A DNA stretch of 11,877 bases from contig CANFCA010000009.1 in assembly GCA_947445045.1 (NCBI GenBank), positions 1 to 11,877 on the forward strand, given 5' to 3'. The notes beneath the pieces are model-generated. The model ran no database searches, had not been told where the DNA came from, and saw only the letters and a list, made by a program, of their open reading frames with translations. The first letter of the stretch is position 1. Each line of letters opens with the position of its first letter. Of the stretch, positions 1-7,170 are shown one piece after another. This stretch comes from Gallionellaceae bacterium (lineage in GTDB: Bacteria > Pseudomonadota > Gammaproteobacteria > Burkholderiales > Gallionellaceae). The translations under genes and the position numbers were made by a program.

Positions 1-37
1 TCAGACAGGATTAAGCACACCGAAAATGACGGCTTGT

Positions 38-73
38 GCTCGCGAAAGTGCTTCGCGAGCAAGCTCGCTCCTA
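38..73. repeat. REP-like palindromic element
   Basis: A GCTCGCGAA arm (38-46) pairs perfectly with TTCGCGAGC (52-60) around a 5-nt loop. An alternative hairpin pairs GCGAGC (55-60) with GCTCGC (63-68) across AA. Read on the minus strand, 52-73 gives TAGGAGCGAGCTTGCTCGCGAA, in which I recognise the core of REP elements common in Pseudomonas and scattered in other proteobacteria. It lies outside any gene, beyond the end of the PilZ gene. The family assignment is from memory; the palindrome is seen directly. Confidence 0.7.
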
Positions 74-95
74 TAGAAGGTTTTGCACTAATGGG

Positions 96-99
96 TTAG
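96..99. repeat. Target-site duplication TTAG (left of MITE A)
   Basis: TTAG directly abuts the left terminal inverted repeat of the 100-284 element and recurs at 285-288 directly after the right end. A 4-bp YTAR duplication is typical of several IS5-family elements (established knowledge). Confidence 0.75.
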
Positions 100-284
100 G
101 GAAGGTCTGATTAAGTCCGAAAACCATGGTTCGATACATTTTCCGTTCGTCCTGATAACCAGCGACTTGCCAACTTGTTGGCTTAGTCGAATGGCTAGTT
201 GTTTTAATCAGTGCCGCGCTTGCGCGGTGTATCGAAGGAGCGAACGGAAAATACTCACCACGAACGGACTTAATCAGACCTTCC
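100..284. mobile_element. MITE copy A, 185 bp, intact, with TTAG target duplication
   Basis: The left end GGAAGGTCTGATTAAGTCCG (100-119) is the exact reverse complement of the right end at 265-284, a perfect 20-bp terminal inverted repeat. TTAG flanks it on both sides (96-99 and 285-288), as expected for a transposition target duplication. There is no coding capacity. Inside are a stem of TTTTCCGTTCG (139-149) with its complement (241-251), a hairpin 163-189 (CGACT and GCCAAC arms, TT loop) and a CCGCGC-TT-GCGCGG hairpin at 214-227. The ends and the YTAR-type target resemble IS5-group insertion sequences as I remember them, so an IS5-type transposase acting in trans is the likely mover. It starts 40 nt beyond the stop codon of the PilZ gene. 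The whole non-genic stretch 1-324 holds this element and the REP-like palindrome; I see nothing else there. Confidence 0.85.
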
Positions 285-288
285 TTAG
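285..288. repeat. Target-site duplication TTAG (right of MITE A)
   Basis: The second copy of the 4-bp TTAG duplication, immediately after the right inverted repeat that ends at 284. It fixes the element boundary. Confidence 0.75.
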
Positions 289-324
289 TTGAGTTTATGA
301 AATGACAATTTGAATTTTAACCAA

Positions 325-1011
325 CTACTTTTCCGCCAAGTTTTTGTAAATATAGTATTGCAGCGTATTCAGGTCACTTCCTTCTGAAGGAAGAAATTCC
401 AGTCCGCTTGGAATCATTTGGTCACCGCTGCCACTTTCATTGTCGATTCCAACGTTGCGAATAACGGCTGGCAGCACAATTAACTGATCCACCCCATCTA
501 CAGGCAAGCGGAAACTGACATCTACCGTATTGCCTATTTCTCCCAATTTAGTTTTTGACTGAATACGAAGTCCGGTAATACTCATGTCATCAATTGTGGC
601 TGCGGCATTCATTCCAGCCGCTGCCGACTTAATTGAACAGACCAATCTACATTTAATACGCATCGCGCTGCGCATATTGAAAGCTTTAACCTGTCTTGGA
701 AAAGATAGATGAAGATAAGGGTAGGGCGCAAGGCAAACAGCGATCACTTCGGCATTAAAGTCATAAGCTTTGGTTCCCGAAAACCCGCGCACCAAATAGC
801 TGTCTCCTTTTTTAATAAACTGCAAATTGTCATTATTCATCGGGTGCGAAACCAAAATACTTCTCATGCTGAGATAGCCGATTAGTTTGACGTAATGGTG
901 TTGCTTATTCGCAGAAAAATCCTGCAATTGAACCACGTCCCCGATAGCAATCTTTACCGATTTCAAATCACTCCACTCTGATTTTGGGGCTAAATGCTCA
1001 TTTCCATCCAT
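325..1011 (-). CDS. YcgR-like PilZ protein, cyclic di-GMP receptor (228 aa)
   Basis: A cytoplasmic protein with no signal peptide or membrane helix. Residues ~18-105 look like the beta-rich PilZN/YcgR_2 N-terminal domain (IGDVVQLQ, GDSYLVRG). Residues ~112-225 are a PilZ domain carrying both halves of the cyclic di-GMP binding signature: R114-SAM-R118 and D142-M-S144-IT-G147. By family, such proteins bind cyclic di-GMP and act on flagellar motor braking, pili or exopolysaccharide machinery; which target applies here cannot be told, since no flagellar or pilus genes are in view. The ATG at 1011 is preceded by GGAG 7 nt upstream, a good ribosome binding site. MITE copy B separates it from the HDOD gene, so it may have its own promoter. 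It is the last gene of the co-directional string, with MITE A 40 nt past its TAG stop. Confidence 0.88.
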   Translation of the reverse strand: MDGNEHLAPKSEWSDLKSVKIAIGDVVQLQDFSANKQHHYVKLIGYLSMRSILVSHPMNNDNLQFIKKGDSYLVRGFSGTKAYDFNAEVIAVCLAPYPYLHLSFPRQVKAFNMRSAMRIKCRLVCSIKSAAAGMNAAATIDDMSITGLRIQSKTKLGEIGNTVDVSFRLPVDGVDQLIVLPAVIRNVGIDNESGSGDQMIPSGLEFLPSEGSDLNTLQYYIYKNLAEK

Positions 1012-1028
1012 GCTGTTACTCCAGTGAT

Positions 1029-1047
1029 ATTCATAATGAATCGATTC
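1029..1047. promoter_or_regulatory. Overlapping palindromes upstream of the PilZ gene
   Basis: ATTCAT-A-ATGAAT (1029-1041) is a perfect palindrome about one base, and GAATCGATTC (1038-1047) is a second perfect palindrome overlapping it. Both lie just upstream of the Shine-Dalgarno site of the PilZ gene, between it and MITE copy B. This is where an operator could sit, but no regulator is identifiable and AT-rich sequence yields such matches by chance. Confidence 0.25.
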
Positions 1048-1076
1048 TGCCTACGTGTGACCAAGGAAAATGCTAA

Positions 1077-1261
1077 GGAAGGACTGATTAAGTCAGAAAA
1101 CCATGGTTCTATAAATTTTCCGTTCGTCCTGATAACCAGCGACTTGCCAACTTGTTGGATTAGTCGAATGGCTAGTTGTTTTTATCAGTGCCGCGCTTGC
1201 GCGGTGTATCAAAGGAGCGAAGAGAAAATACTCACCACGAACGGACTTAATCAACGTTTCC
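1077..1261. mobile_element. MITE copy B, 185 bp, slightly decayed
   Basis: Same length and orientation as the element at 100-284, with about 13 mismatches and no gaps by eye (~93% identity). The left end GGAAGGACTGATTAAGTC is well kept. The right end (GACTTAATCAACGTTTCC) has changed at 4 of its last 8 bases. CTAA precedes the left end, but CAAT follows the right end, so the target duplication is no longer visible. The internal hairpins, including the CCGCGC-TT-GCGCGG one, are conserved. It fills most of the gap between the HDOD and PilZ genes and ends 18 nt beyond the HDOD stop codon. The right-end decay suggests an older or immobilised copy. Confidence 0.82.
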
Positions 1262-1279
1262 CAATATAAATCTGAAAAA

Positions 1280-2242
1280 TTATTTTAAAAAATCCAAAAT
1301 ATAGGAGAACAAACCAACTCTCTTTTCAGCTTGAGTAGTACCTGCCGGTTTGCATTCCACATTAGCTTGGCCTATTGCTTGGTTAGCTTTAGTGTGTGCC
1401 TCTTGCTTCATTCCGAGCAATACTTCTACCACTTCGATTCGCTGTGCATTTTGTTCGATGTACATCAGGCAATCATGCTCGCTCAAACCTAACCTTTTTA
1501 TCGTTGCAATATTTTTCCAATCAATAGTTTCGGCACAACCCTTTGCTTGAATATTTGCAAACAGCACCAAATCGACATAGTCAGGCTTAGGCTCCAAGTT
1601 GGATGTACGATGCATGTTCTGATACCCCGCCACCACTTCAATAATCTCCTTGGAAAAATTCCATTTTTGTAGAAGCTTCGTCCCAATCATTCCGCTGCAT
1701 TGATCGATTAAAGCTTCCAGCGCATCATCTTCAATCATCAACTGCTGCTTTTCGATATACATGCACAACGGTAATACACCGATGTTGTGCATTAGACCTG
1801 CAAGCATGGCTTGTTCACGAGATAAATGCGGATGATGGGACGCGAGTAAATAACTCACCGCCGCCACTTTGCGACTGTGAGACCATATTTGCCTCATGCG
1901 CCGATTGATGGCCGGGTTGGTAGAGTAAAACAACTTGTTCATAGTGATGGTAATCACCATGTTATGTAACTGACGATAACCCAGGCGGCTGGCCGCATCT
2001 TTCACATTGTCCACAAGCGGCTTGCCTGCAAATGCCGCACTGTTAGCACTTTTGATAATCTGCGCAATCACGAAAGGATCGCTCGAAAGTGCAGCGATTA
2101 TTTTATCGTCAAGCACATTGGGATCGTTAATGAGTATTTGAATCTTAACTGCGACATCGGGCAGTGTGGGTAATTCGAGATGATCCTGCTCGATTTCTCG
2201 AATAATGTGCGCAATTAAATCTTGGTGATTTTTAGTATTCAT
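1280..2242 (-). CDS. HDOD domain signalling protein (320 aa)
   Basis: Residues ~18-215 form an HDOD domain: ELPTLPDVAVKI near the start, then DPFVIAQIIKSANSAAF, SRLGYRQLHNMV and HSRKVAAVSYLLA. HDOD is the non-catalytic relative of HD hydrolases; here the position of the metal-binding His-Asp reads His-Asn (M151-H-N153), in line with no phosphohydrolase activity. There is no membrane segment. The C-terminal ~80 residues (240-320) are poorly conserved in appearance and end in SYILDFLK. HDOD proteins commonly act as adaptors in motility, cyclic di-GMP and stress signalling (family knowledge); the exact partner is unknown. The gene begins 74 nt after the diguanylate cyclase stop and could be co-transcribed with it. 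The ATG has only a weak purine stretch upstream (AAAGAA). Confidence 0.87.
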   Translation of the reverse strand: MNTKNHQDLIAHIIREIEQDHLELPTLPDVAVKIQILINDPNVLDDKIIAALSSDPFVIAQIIKSANSAAFAGKPLVDNVKDAASRLGYRQLHNMVITITMNKLFYSTNPAINRRMRQIWSHSRKVAAVSYLLASHHPHLSREQAMLAGLMHNIGVLPLCMYIEKQQLMIEDDALEALIDQCSGMIGTKLLQKWNFSKEIIEVVAGYQNMHRTSNLEPKPDYVDLVLFANIQAKGCAETIDWKNIATIKRLGLSEHDCLMYIEQNAQRIEVVEVLLGMKQEAHTKANQAIGQANVECKPAGTTQAEKRVGLFSYILDFLK

Positions 2243-2316
2243 AGGTTCTTTTGCAGTGCTTTAATTTACTAATGTAGCTAAATTTTTTGGAAGTTACGAA
2301 TTGCTCGCGCACTTCC

Positions 2317-4170
2317 CTACTGGCTTTGATGATTCGCCGTCTCTTCAAATTGCCGCGATATGGGTTCTGGCGTTGTTGCGCCTATCACACGATTACGTCC
2401 ACTCTGCTTGGCGGCATACAGTGCCGCGTCTGCACGCGGTAACACGGCATCCACACTCTCTCCTGTCATGCGTTCTGACACACCCGCACTAAATGTCATC
2501 AACACCCGCTCATTGTTGTGTAAGAAAAACTTTTTAGTCAGTTCGCGTTGTACGCCAGTAATCACTTTCACTGCATCGTCCTGCTTGGAACCCGGAAGAA
2601 TCACGACAAACTCTTCACCGCCATAGCGTGCCAAAACATCCGTACTGCGCAGCACGCTTTTAACCACTTTGGCGAGATGTGCGAGCGCCACATCACCCGT
2701 AGAATGCCCCATGGTGTCATTGATTTTCTTGAAATGATCGATGTCAATCATGGCTAACGAAAGCGGCGTGTTGTGTCGATCAGCACGCTCAAACTCAATA
2801 CTGATGGCTTCATCCATACCGCGTCGATTCAATGCGCCGGTTAAAAAATCCTGATGTGCGACTTCACTGATGTACTCAAGCTTCATCGTCAATTCGCTAA
2901 TTTGCTTTTCTGCCTCATCTACTTTTTTCTGAGTTTCCTGAAAACCATCGTGCGATTTTTGTGCAGCGGCATTCATCACTCCAATATCGCCGACCAAGTT
3001 TTGCAGGATAGCGTTTAATTGCTTCATATCATCCGTTGCGGTGATTTGATCTTGATAACGATTTATATTGGTCTGATAAGTACCCGTGCTTTCTGTGATC
3101 TCCGCCAAGCCACTCACAAATGTGCTCATCATATTTTTAATCGTATCTTTAGCTTGAATCAGTCCAGGTTTAATGCTGGACTGTTTCAAGATCAACTCTT
3201 TAAGACTACTCTCAGCGTTATAGACGGAATCGATATCAAGCGGCTTGGCGATGATCTCTTGGATAATCGCGAGTTGGCCGTGTAACCATTTATCTTCTAT
3301 GGTTAATTCACCCATACTGGAGACTAATAATCGCAGCATTTGCACGAGTGCTTCTTGCATACGATGCTGGGAGTCATGCTGCATTTCCGCTCTAAGCAAC
3401 GTCGATTTTAGTGCTTCACACAGTTGATTAACATCCGCTATGGTCTGTGATTCTCGCGCCTGCTGAATCATCGCTTCAATCCGTTTCACCGCAACTGGCA
3501 TACCGGCAAACTGGGGGAGCACTATCAGACTAATGGTTCTAATCAGCATATCGCGCCATGCCATAGCCAGCTTGAGAGAACTTTCATCTGCGCCATTAGC
3601 TTGATTGCCAAAATGAGGTATGACTTGCGTTGCTGATGAGTTAGGAACTGAACTGACGATTTCCAAATCTTCACTGGCAACAGTTTGAATTGCCGACTGC
3701 GCCTCTCCCCATGACGCGACTAGCGCGTGAATTTTTTGCCCCAATTGGTTGGGCTCGTGGGAGAAATTAATGATGACGCGATTCAGCCCTTCTTTTTTCT
3801 GACTCATGGTCAGGCCGGCATGATTGGTTTCGAGTTGCTTGAACAGATAGCGTAATAACCTAGCCCAATTGGTTTCATCCACCTGCTTCAACTCAGGTTG
3901 AAGCAACAAGCGCAGCTTGTCTTCCAGCTTGGTTGCATCATGCTGCACGACCAGCGTATTGATTTCCTGAGCAACAGCCAAATACTTGGGGCTATCCTTT
4001 CCCATATCATATAAAACCTTCTTTAGCGTTTTATTGAGAATGACTGAATGATCAGCTGAAGCTACTCCAGCAATTTCATCATAAACACGATGGTAGTTTT
4101 CCGGCGTGGGCGGAGTTTGGCTTTTAGCAAGCTGCATCAAGGTCTGGCGAGCTAATTCTATCGGCGGCAT
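2317..4170 (-). CDS. Soluble diguanylate cyclase, GGDEF domain (617 aa)
   Basis: Makes cyclic di-GMP from two GTP. The GGDEF domain occupies about residues 435-597 (numbered from this start), with the intact active-site motif GGEEF at 517-521 and an inhibitory-site RSTD at 508-511, exactly five residues before it, so product feedback inhibition is expected. The metal-site strand IDIDHFKKIND is also intact. No membrane helices or signal peptide, so it acts in the cytoplasm. The first ~400 residues are mostly helical with no domain I can name; the opening (ELARQTLMQLA..PPTPENYHRVYDEIAG) resembles a conserved N-terminal segment of proteobacterial cyclases such as the Pseudomonas DgcP type (from memory, unverified). 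A coiled coil (~405-435) leads into GGDEF. An ATG five codons further upstream (4185) lacks a ribosome site; the chosen ATG has AAGGA 7 nt before it. The gap to the GGDEF-EAL gene is 66 nt. Confidence 0.9.
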   Translation of the reverse strand: MPPIELARQTLMQLAKSQTPPTPENYHRVYDEIAGVASADHSVILNKTLKKVLYDMGKDSPKYLAVAQEINTLVVQHDATKLEDKLRLLLQPELKQVDETNWARLLRYLFKQLETNHAGLTMSQKKEGLNRVIINFSHEPNQLGQKIHALVASWGEAQSAIQTVASEDLEIVSSVPNSSATQVIPHFGNQANGADESSLKLAMAWRDMLIRTISLIVLPQFAGMPVAVKRIEAMIQQARESQTIADVNQLCEALKSTLLRAEMQHDSQHRMQEALVQMLRLLVSSMGELTIEDKWLHGQLAIIQEIIAKPLDIDSVYNAESSLKELILKQSSIKPGLIQAKDTIKNMMSTFVSGLAEITESTGTYQTNINRYQDQITATDDMKQLNAILQNLVGDIGVMNAAAQKSHDGFQETQKKVDEAEKQISELTMKLEYISEVAHQDFLTGALNRRGMDEAISIEFERADRHNTPLSLAMIDIDHFKKINDTMGHSTGDVALAHLAKVVKSVLRSTDVLARYGGEEFVVILPGSKQDDAVKVITGVQRELTKKFFLHNNERVLMTFSAGVSERMTGESVDAVLPRADAALYAAKQSGRNRVIGATTPEPISRQFEETANHQSQ

Positions 4171-4177
4171 GTTAGAT

Positions 4178-4182
4178 TCCTT
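4178..4182 (-). promoter_or_regulatory. Ribosome binding site that decides the cyclase start
   Basis: AAGGA on the minus strand lies 7 nt before the ATG at 4170. The in-frame ATG at 4185 has only AT-rich sequence upstream. Translation therefore most likely starts at MPPIELARQ. Confidence 0.65.
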
Positions 4183-4236
4183 CATTGGATTATTGATTCA
4201 TATTTAATTTCTAGTTTAACCATACTGGATTTTGGG

Positions 4237-7170
4237 CTATCTGCGCATCTGAAGCAGCACAGAATTTTTCTCAATATCGAAACACTGAAAACCCTGCTCC
4301 AATATCACCTCAAATTGTTCAATCGGCACGGGCTTGCTGAAGAAATAGCCCTGATATGCCATACAGCCATGCTGGGCTAGAAACGCCCGCTGCTCTTCGG
4401 TTTCCACGCCTTCAGCGATTACATTCAAGCGGAAATTCTTGGCCAGATCGATGATGGTTTGCACCATCACGGCATCATTCGGATCGGTAGTGATGTCGCG
4501 CACAAAACTTTGATCGATCTTGATTTGATCAAGTGGTAATTGTTTTAGATAGGACAACGATGAATACCCTGTGCCGAAATCGTCCATAGACAAACCCACT
4601 CCGAGTGCTTTTAATGCGTGCATCTTGGCGACGACATCTTTCACATCGTTGAGCACCACGCTCTCGGTCAATTCCAACTTTAGCTGCGCAGCCTCGATGT
4701 TATGAATGCGCAAAGCGGTCGCGATATTTGCCACAAAGTCATGCTGCTTAAATTGCTGGGCGCTCACGTTCACCGCAATTGTCAATTTGCGGGTCATCTC
4801 GCGCTGCTTCCACACACTCAATTGTCGGCATGCGGTATCCAGCACCCAATTGCCTATGTCGAGTATCAATGAGGTTTCTTCCGCAATGGGAATGAATTGC
4901 GCGGGAGAAACCATGCCGCGTGTGGGATGAATCCAACGCACCAAGGCTTCTGCTCCCAACGCATGTCCATCGTTATCCACCTGTATCTGATAATGCAAAT
5001 GCAATTGCTGTTCGGGCACGGCATGGCGCAAATCAGCTTCGAGTGCAGCGTGGGTTTCTACGGCAAGTTGCATCGCCTGGCTGAAGAAACGCACGGCATT
5101 GCGTCCCGAATCTTTCGCTTGATACATCGCCATGTCGGCGTGTTTCAGCAAGGCCTCCGCTGATTCTTCTTTACCGCGATACAGGCTCACGCCGATACTG
5201 GGCGAGCTGTGATATTCACTGTCTTTGAGCTGGTAAGTCGCGGTTAAACAAGAACGGATTTTCTCGGCAATCACGGCAACTTTGCGTGATGCTTCTTCGG
5301 CATGCTCATCGACTTCTTCAAGCAAGATCACAAATTCATCACCGCCTAAACGGGCCACGGTATCTATCTCGCGCACGCATGACTGAATACGTTTAGCCAC
5401 TTCGACCAATAACAAGTCCCCATAGTCATGCCCCAGCGTATCGTTGAGAATTTTAAAACGGTCCATATCCAAAAATAGCAGTGCGCCGTAGAGTTGACTG
5501 CGGACTGAAATCGATAAGGCCAATCCGATTCGGTCAATGAACAAACGTCGGTTGGGTAATTGAGTCAAGGAATCATAAAAAGCTAGATTGTGAATTTCCT
5601 CCTCGGCTAACCTGCGCTCCGTGATATTCATCCCAGTGCCGCGCAATCCAATCACTTCGCCCTTGTCATCAAGGAAAGGGATGCCGTTTACTTCTTCCCA
5701 CAACACATTGCCAGAGTGGGTAATGTCGCGATGCTGCAACTTAAAGGCAGTCTTATTCGCAATCGCGTGATTAACGATTTCACTCACCGATTGAATATCC
5801 TCCACCGGCATAAATTCAATCGGCGTATGACCAATCAATTCTTCCGGCGAGTAGCCCTTAACTGCAGTGGATTGTCGAGACACATAGGTATAAACCAAGT
5901 TTGCATCAATCTCCCACACATATTCGCCTGATGCGTCACTCACATCACGAAAACGCTGTTCACTGTATTGCAAGGCTGCCTCGGCAAACTTGTGTTGATT
6001 GATGCTGGTGTTGGTGCCACTCACTCGCGTCGGGTGTCCGTTGGCATCATGCTCAATCACGCGTCCCCGGCTCAAAATCCATAGCCATTCCCCCTGTGCT
6101 GTCTTAACCCGGTGTTCAACGATGTAACTCTCTATCTCGCCCTTGCGGGTTTGCATCGCAGCGGCCATGACATTCTGAAGATCGGCAGGATGAACCAGTG
6201 ACAGCAATTCTGTAGAAGTGGTGTGAGTCTCCACTGCGGCAGGATGACCTAATAACATTGCCCAAGATGCATCCAACCATACTTCATTGGTGCGTAGGTC
6301 AATCTCCCACACACTAATCTGCGAACCATCCAGCGCAATTTTTAAGCGTTGTGTTGACTTGCTAATGCCATCTAGCAAGGTGGACATTTCGCGATCAACC
6401 TGGGTAAATATCTCATCGAGTTGAACCACTTCGTTACGGGTATGGGTTGCTTTAAAACTTAGCGAAATGCCATGTCGTGCAGCCATATCGCGCATGCTGC
6501 GGCTGAGCCGGAGTATGGGCAAGGTAAACCGATACGCCGCCCACCAAGCCAGCAGCATGGTTAACAGCGTAATCAACCCGATCATCAACCCCAATTTAAT
6601 GTTTCGATGATTCGCTGCAATCATCAGATTTTCCATTGAGTAATCCAATATCAAGTTGGCATGCTTGACACCGTTTTCACCCAACGGCACGGCCACAAAT
6701 AAATGGTTTTCATGCTCCGCCGACCACAAGATCGGAGCTGAACTGCTCTTAATTTTTGGGAGTTGTGGCACCAGATCAATAAAGGCGGGCTCAGCATCCA
6801 AATAATGGGTAGCCAAGGGAAAGCGCATCGGGTCCGACGTTGCCAGCACTGCGCCCGCATCATCTAACAGCAAGGTCTCCTCCAAATAACTCTCATCTTG
6901 ACTGGGCGCATCAGCCTGACCTTGCAGTTGCCGAGCATGATACGGTGCTGCAATCAGCTCATACACTTGGTAATCGTCACCAAGACGGAACGGGTCCAAC
7001 AATACATGCTGATAGAGTTTGGCTTGCGTGAGTGCTTGATCGGTCAAGCCCTGTTTAGCACTTTGAGAGGATAGCCGCACCACATACAAGCCCACCACAA
7101 TGCTGGTCACCCCAACAAATAGCGCGGTCAATAGCGTCAACTTATAACGAATACTCAGGTTACTGAACAC
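4237..7170 (-). CDS. Membrane sensor GGDEF-EAL protein with HAMP and two PAS domains (977 aa)
   Basis: A membrane-bound cyclic di-GMP enzyme. Order: TM1 ~10-32; periplasmic sensor ~33-190; TM2 ~191-213; HAMP ~213-265; PAS ~275-392; PAS ~403-520; GGDEF ~528-697; EAL ~705-960. The GGDEF motif (609-613) is intact, with an RxxD inhibitory site at 600-603. The EAL half keeps E741-A-L, N801, E833, D863-D864 (DDFGTG), K884, E920 and Q940, so phosphodiesterase activity is expected; the GGDEF half may be active or a GTP-sensing regulator. The start is GTG at 7170, inside the last codons of the PhnD-like gene (11-nt overlap), with GGAG 6 nt upstream. This argues for translational coupling, the binding protein being a likely partner of the periplasmic sensor. 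Which activity dominates in vivo cannot be read from sequence. Confidence 0.93.
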   Translation of the reverse strand: MFSNLSIRYKLTLLTALFVGVTSIVVGLYVVRLSSQSAKQGLTDQALTQAKLYQHVLLDPFRLGDDYQVYELIAAPYHARQLQGQADAPSQDESYLEETLLLDDAGAVLATSDPMRFPLATHYLDAEPAFIDLVPQLPKIKSSSAPILWSAEHENHLFVAVPLGENGVKHANLILDYSMENLMIAANHRNIKLGLMIGLITLLTMLLAWWAAYRFTLPILRLSRSMRDMAARHGISLSFKATHTRNEVVQLDEIFTQVDREMSTLLDGISKSTQRLKIALDGSQISVWEIDLRTNEVWLDASWAMLLGHPAAVETHTTSTELLSLVHPADLQNVMAAAMQTRKGEIESYIVEHRVKTAQGEWLWILSRGRVIEHDANGHPTRVSGTNTSINQHKFAEAALQYSEQRFRDVSDASGEYVWEIDANLVYTYVSRQSTAVKGYSPEELIGHTPIEFMPVEDIQSVSEIVNHAIANKTAFKLQHRDITHSGNVLWEEVNGIPFLDDKGEVIGLRGTGMNITERRLAEEEIHNLAFYDSLTQLPNRRLFIDRIGLALSISVRSQLYGALLFLDMDRFKILNDTLGHDYGDLLLVEVAKRIQSCVREIDTVARLGGDEFVILLEEVDEHAEEASRKVAVIAEKIRSCLTATYQLKDSEYHSSPSIGVSLYRGKEESAEALLKHADMAMYQAKDSGRNAVRFFSQAMQLAVETHAALEADLRHAVPEQQLHLHYQIQVDNDGHALGAEALVRWIHPTRGMVSPAQFIPIAEETSLILDIGNWVLDTACRQLSVWKQREMTRKLTIAVNVSAQQFKQHDFVANIATALRIHNIEAAQLKLELTESVVLNDVKDVVAKMHALKALGVGLSMDDFGTGYSSLSYLKQLPLDQIKIDQSFVRDITTDPNDAVMVQTIIDLAKNFRLNVIAEGVETEEQRAFLAQHGCMAYQGYFFSKPVPIEQFEVILEQGFQCFDIEKNSVLLQMRR

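Noticed and set aside
100..284. CRISPR-like array or structured RNA gene from the repeated palindromes
   Set aside because: There are only dispersed copies with terminal inverted repeats and target duplication, no regular spacers; a MITE explains them better.
994..1269. Plus-strand open frame of 91 codons opposite the PilZ start region
   Set aside because: Most of it translates MITE copy B, it has no ribosome site that I can see, and the product resembles no protein. It is a by-product of the repeat.
2243..2316. Possible terminator between the cyclase and HDOD genes (GGAAGT ... ACTTCC)
   Set aside because: The 6-bp stem encloses a loop of about 16 nt and is followed on the transcribed strand by A residues, not a U-run, so it is not convincing.
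4186..4236. Possible promoter before the diguanylate cyclase gene
   Set aside because: The gap is AT-rich but I could not find a -35/-10 pair with acceptable match and spacing; transcription may continue from the GGDEF-EAL gene.
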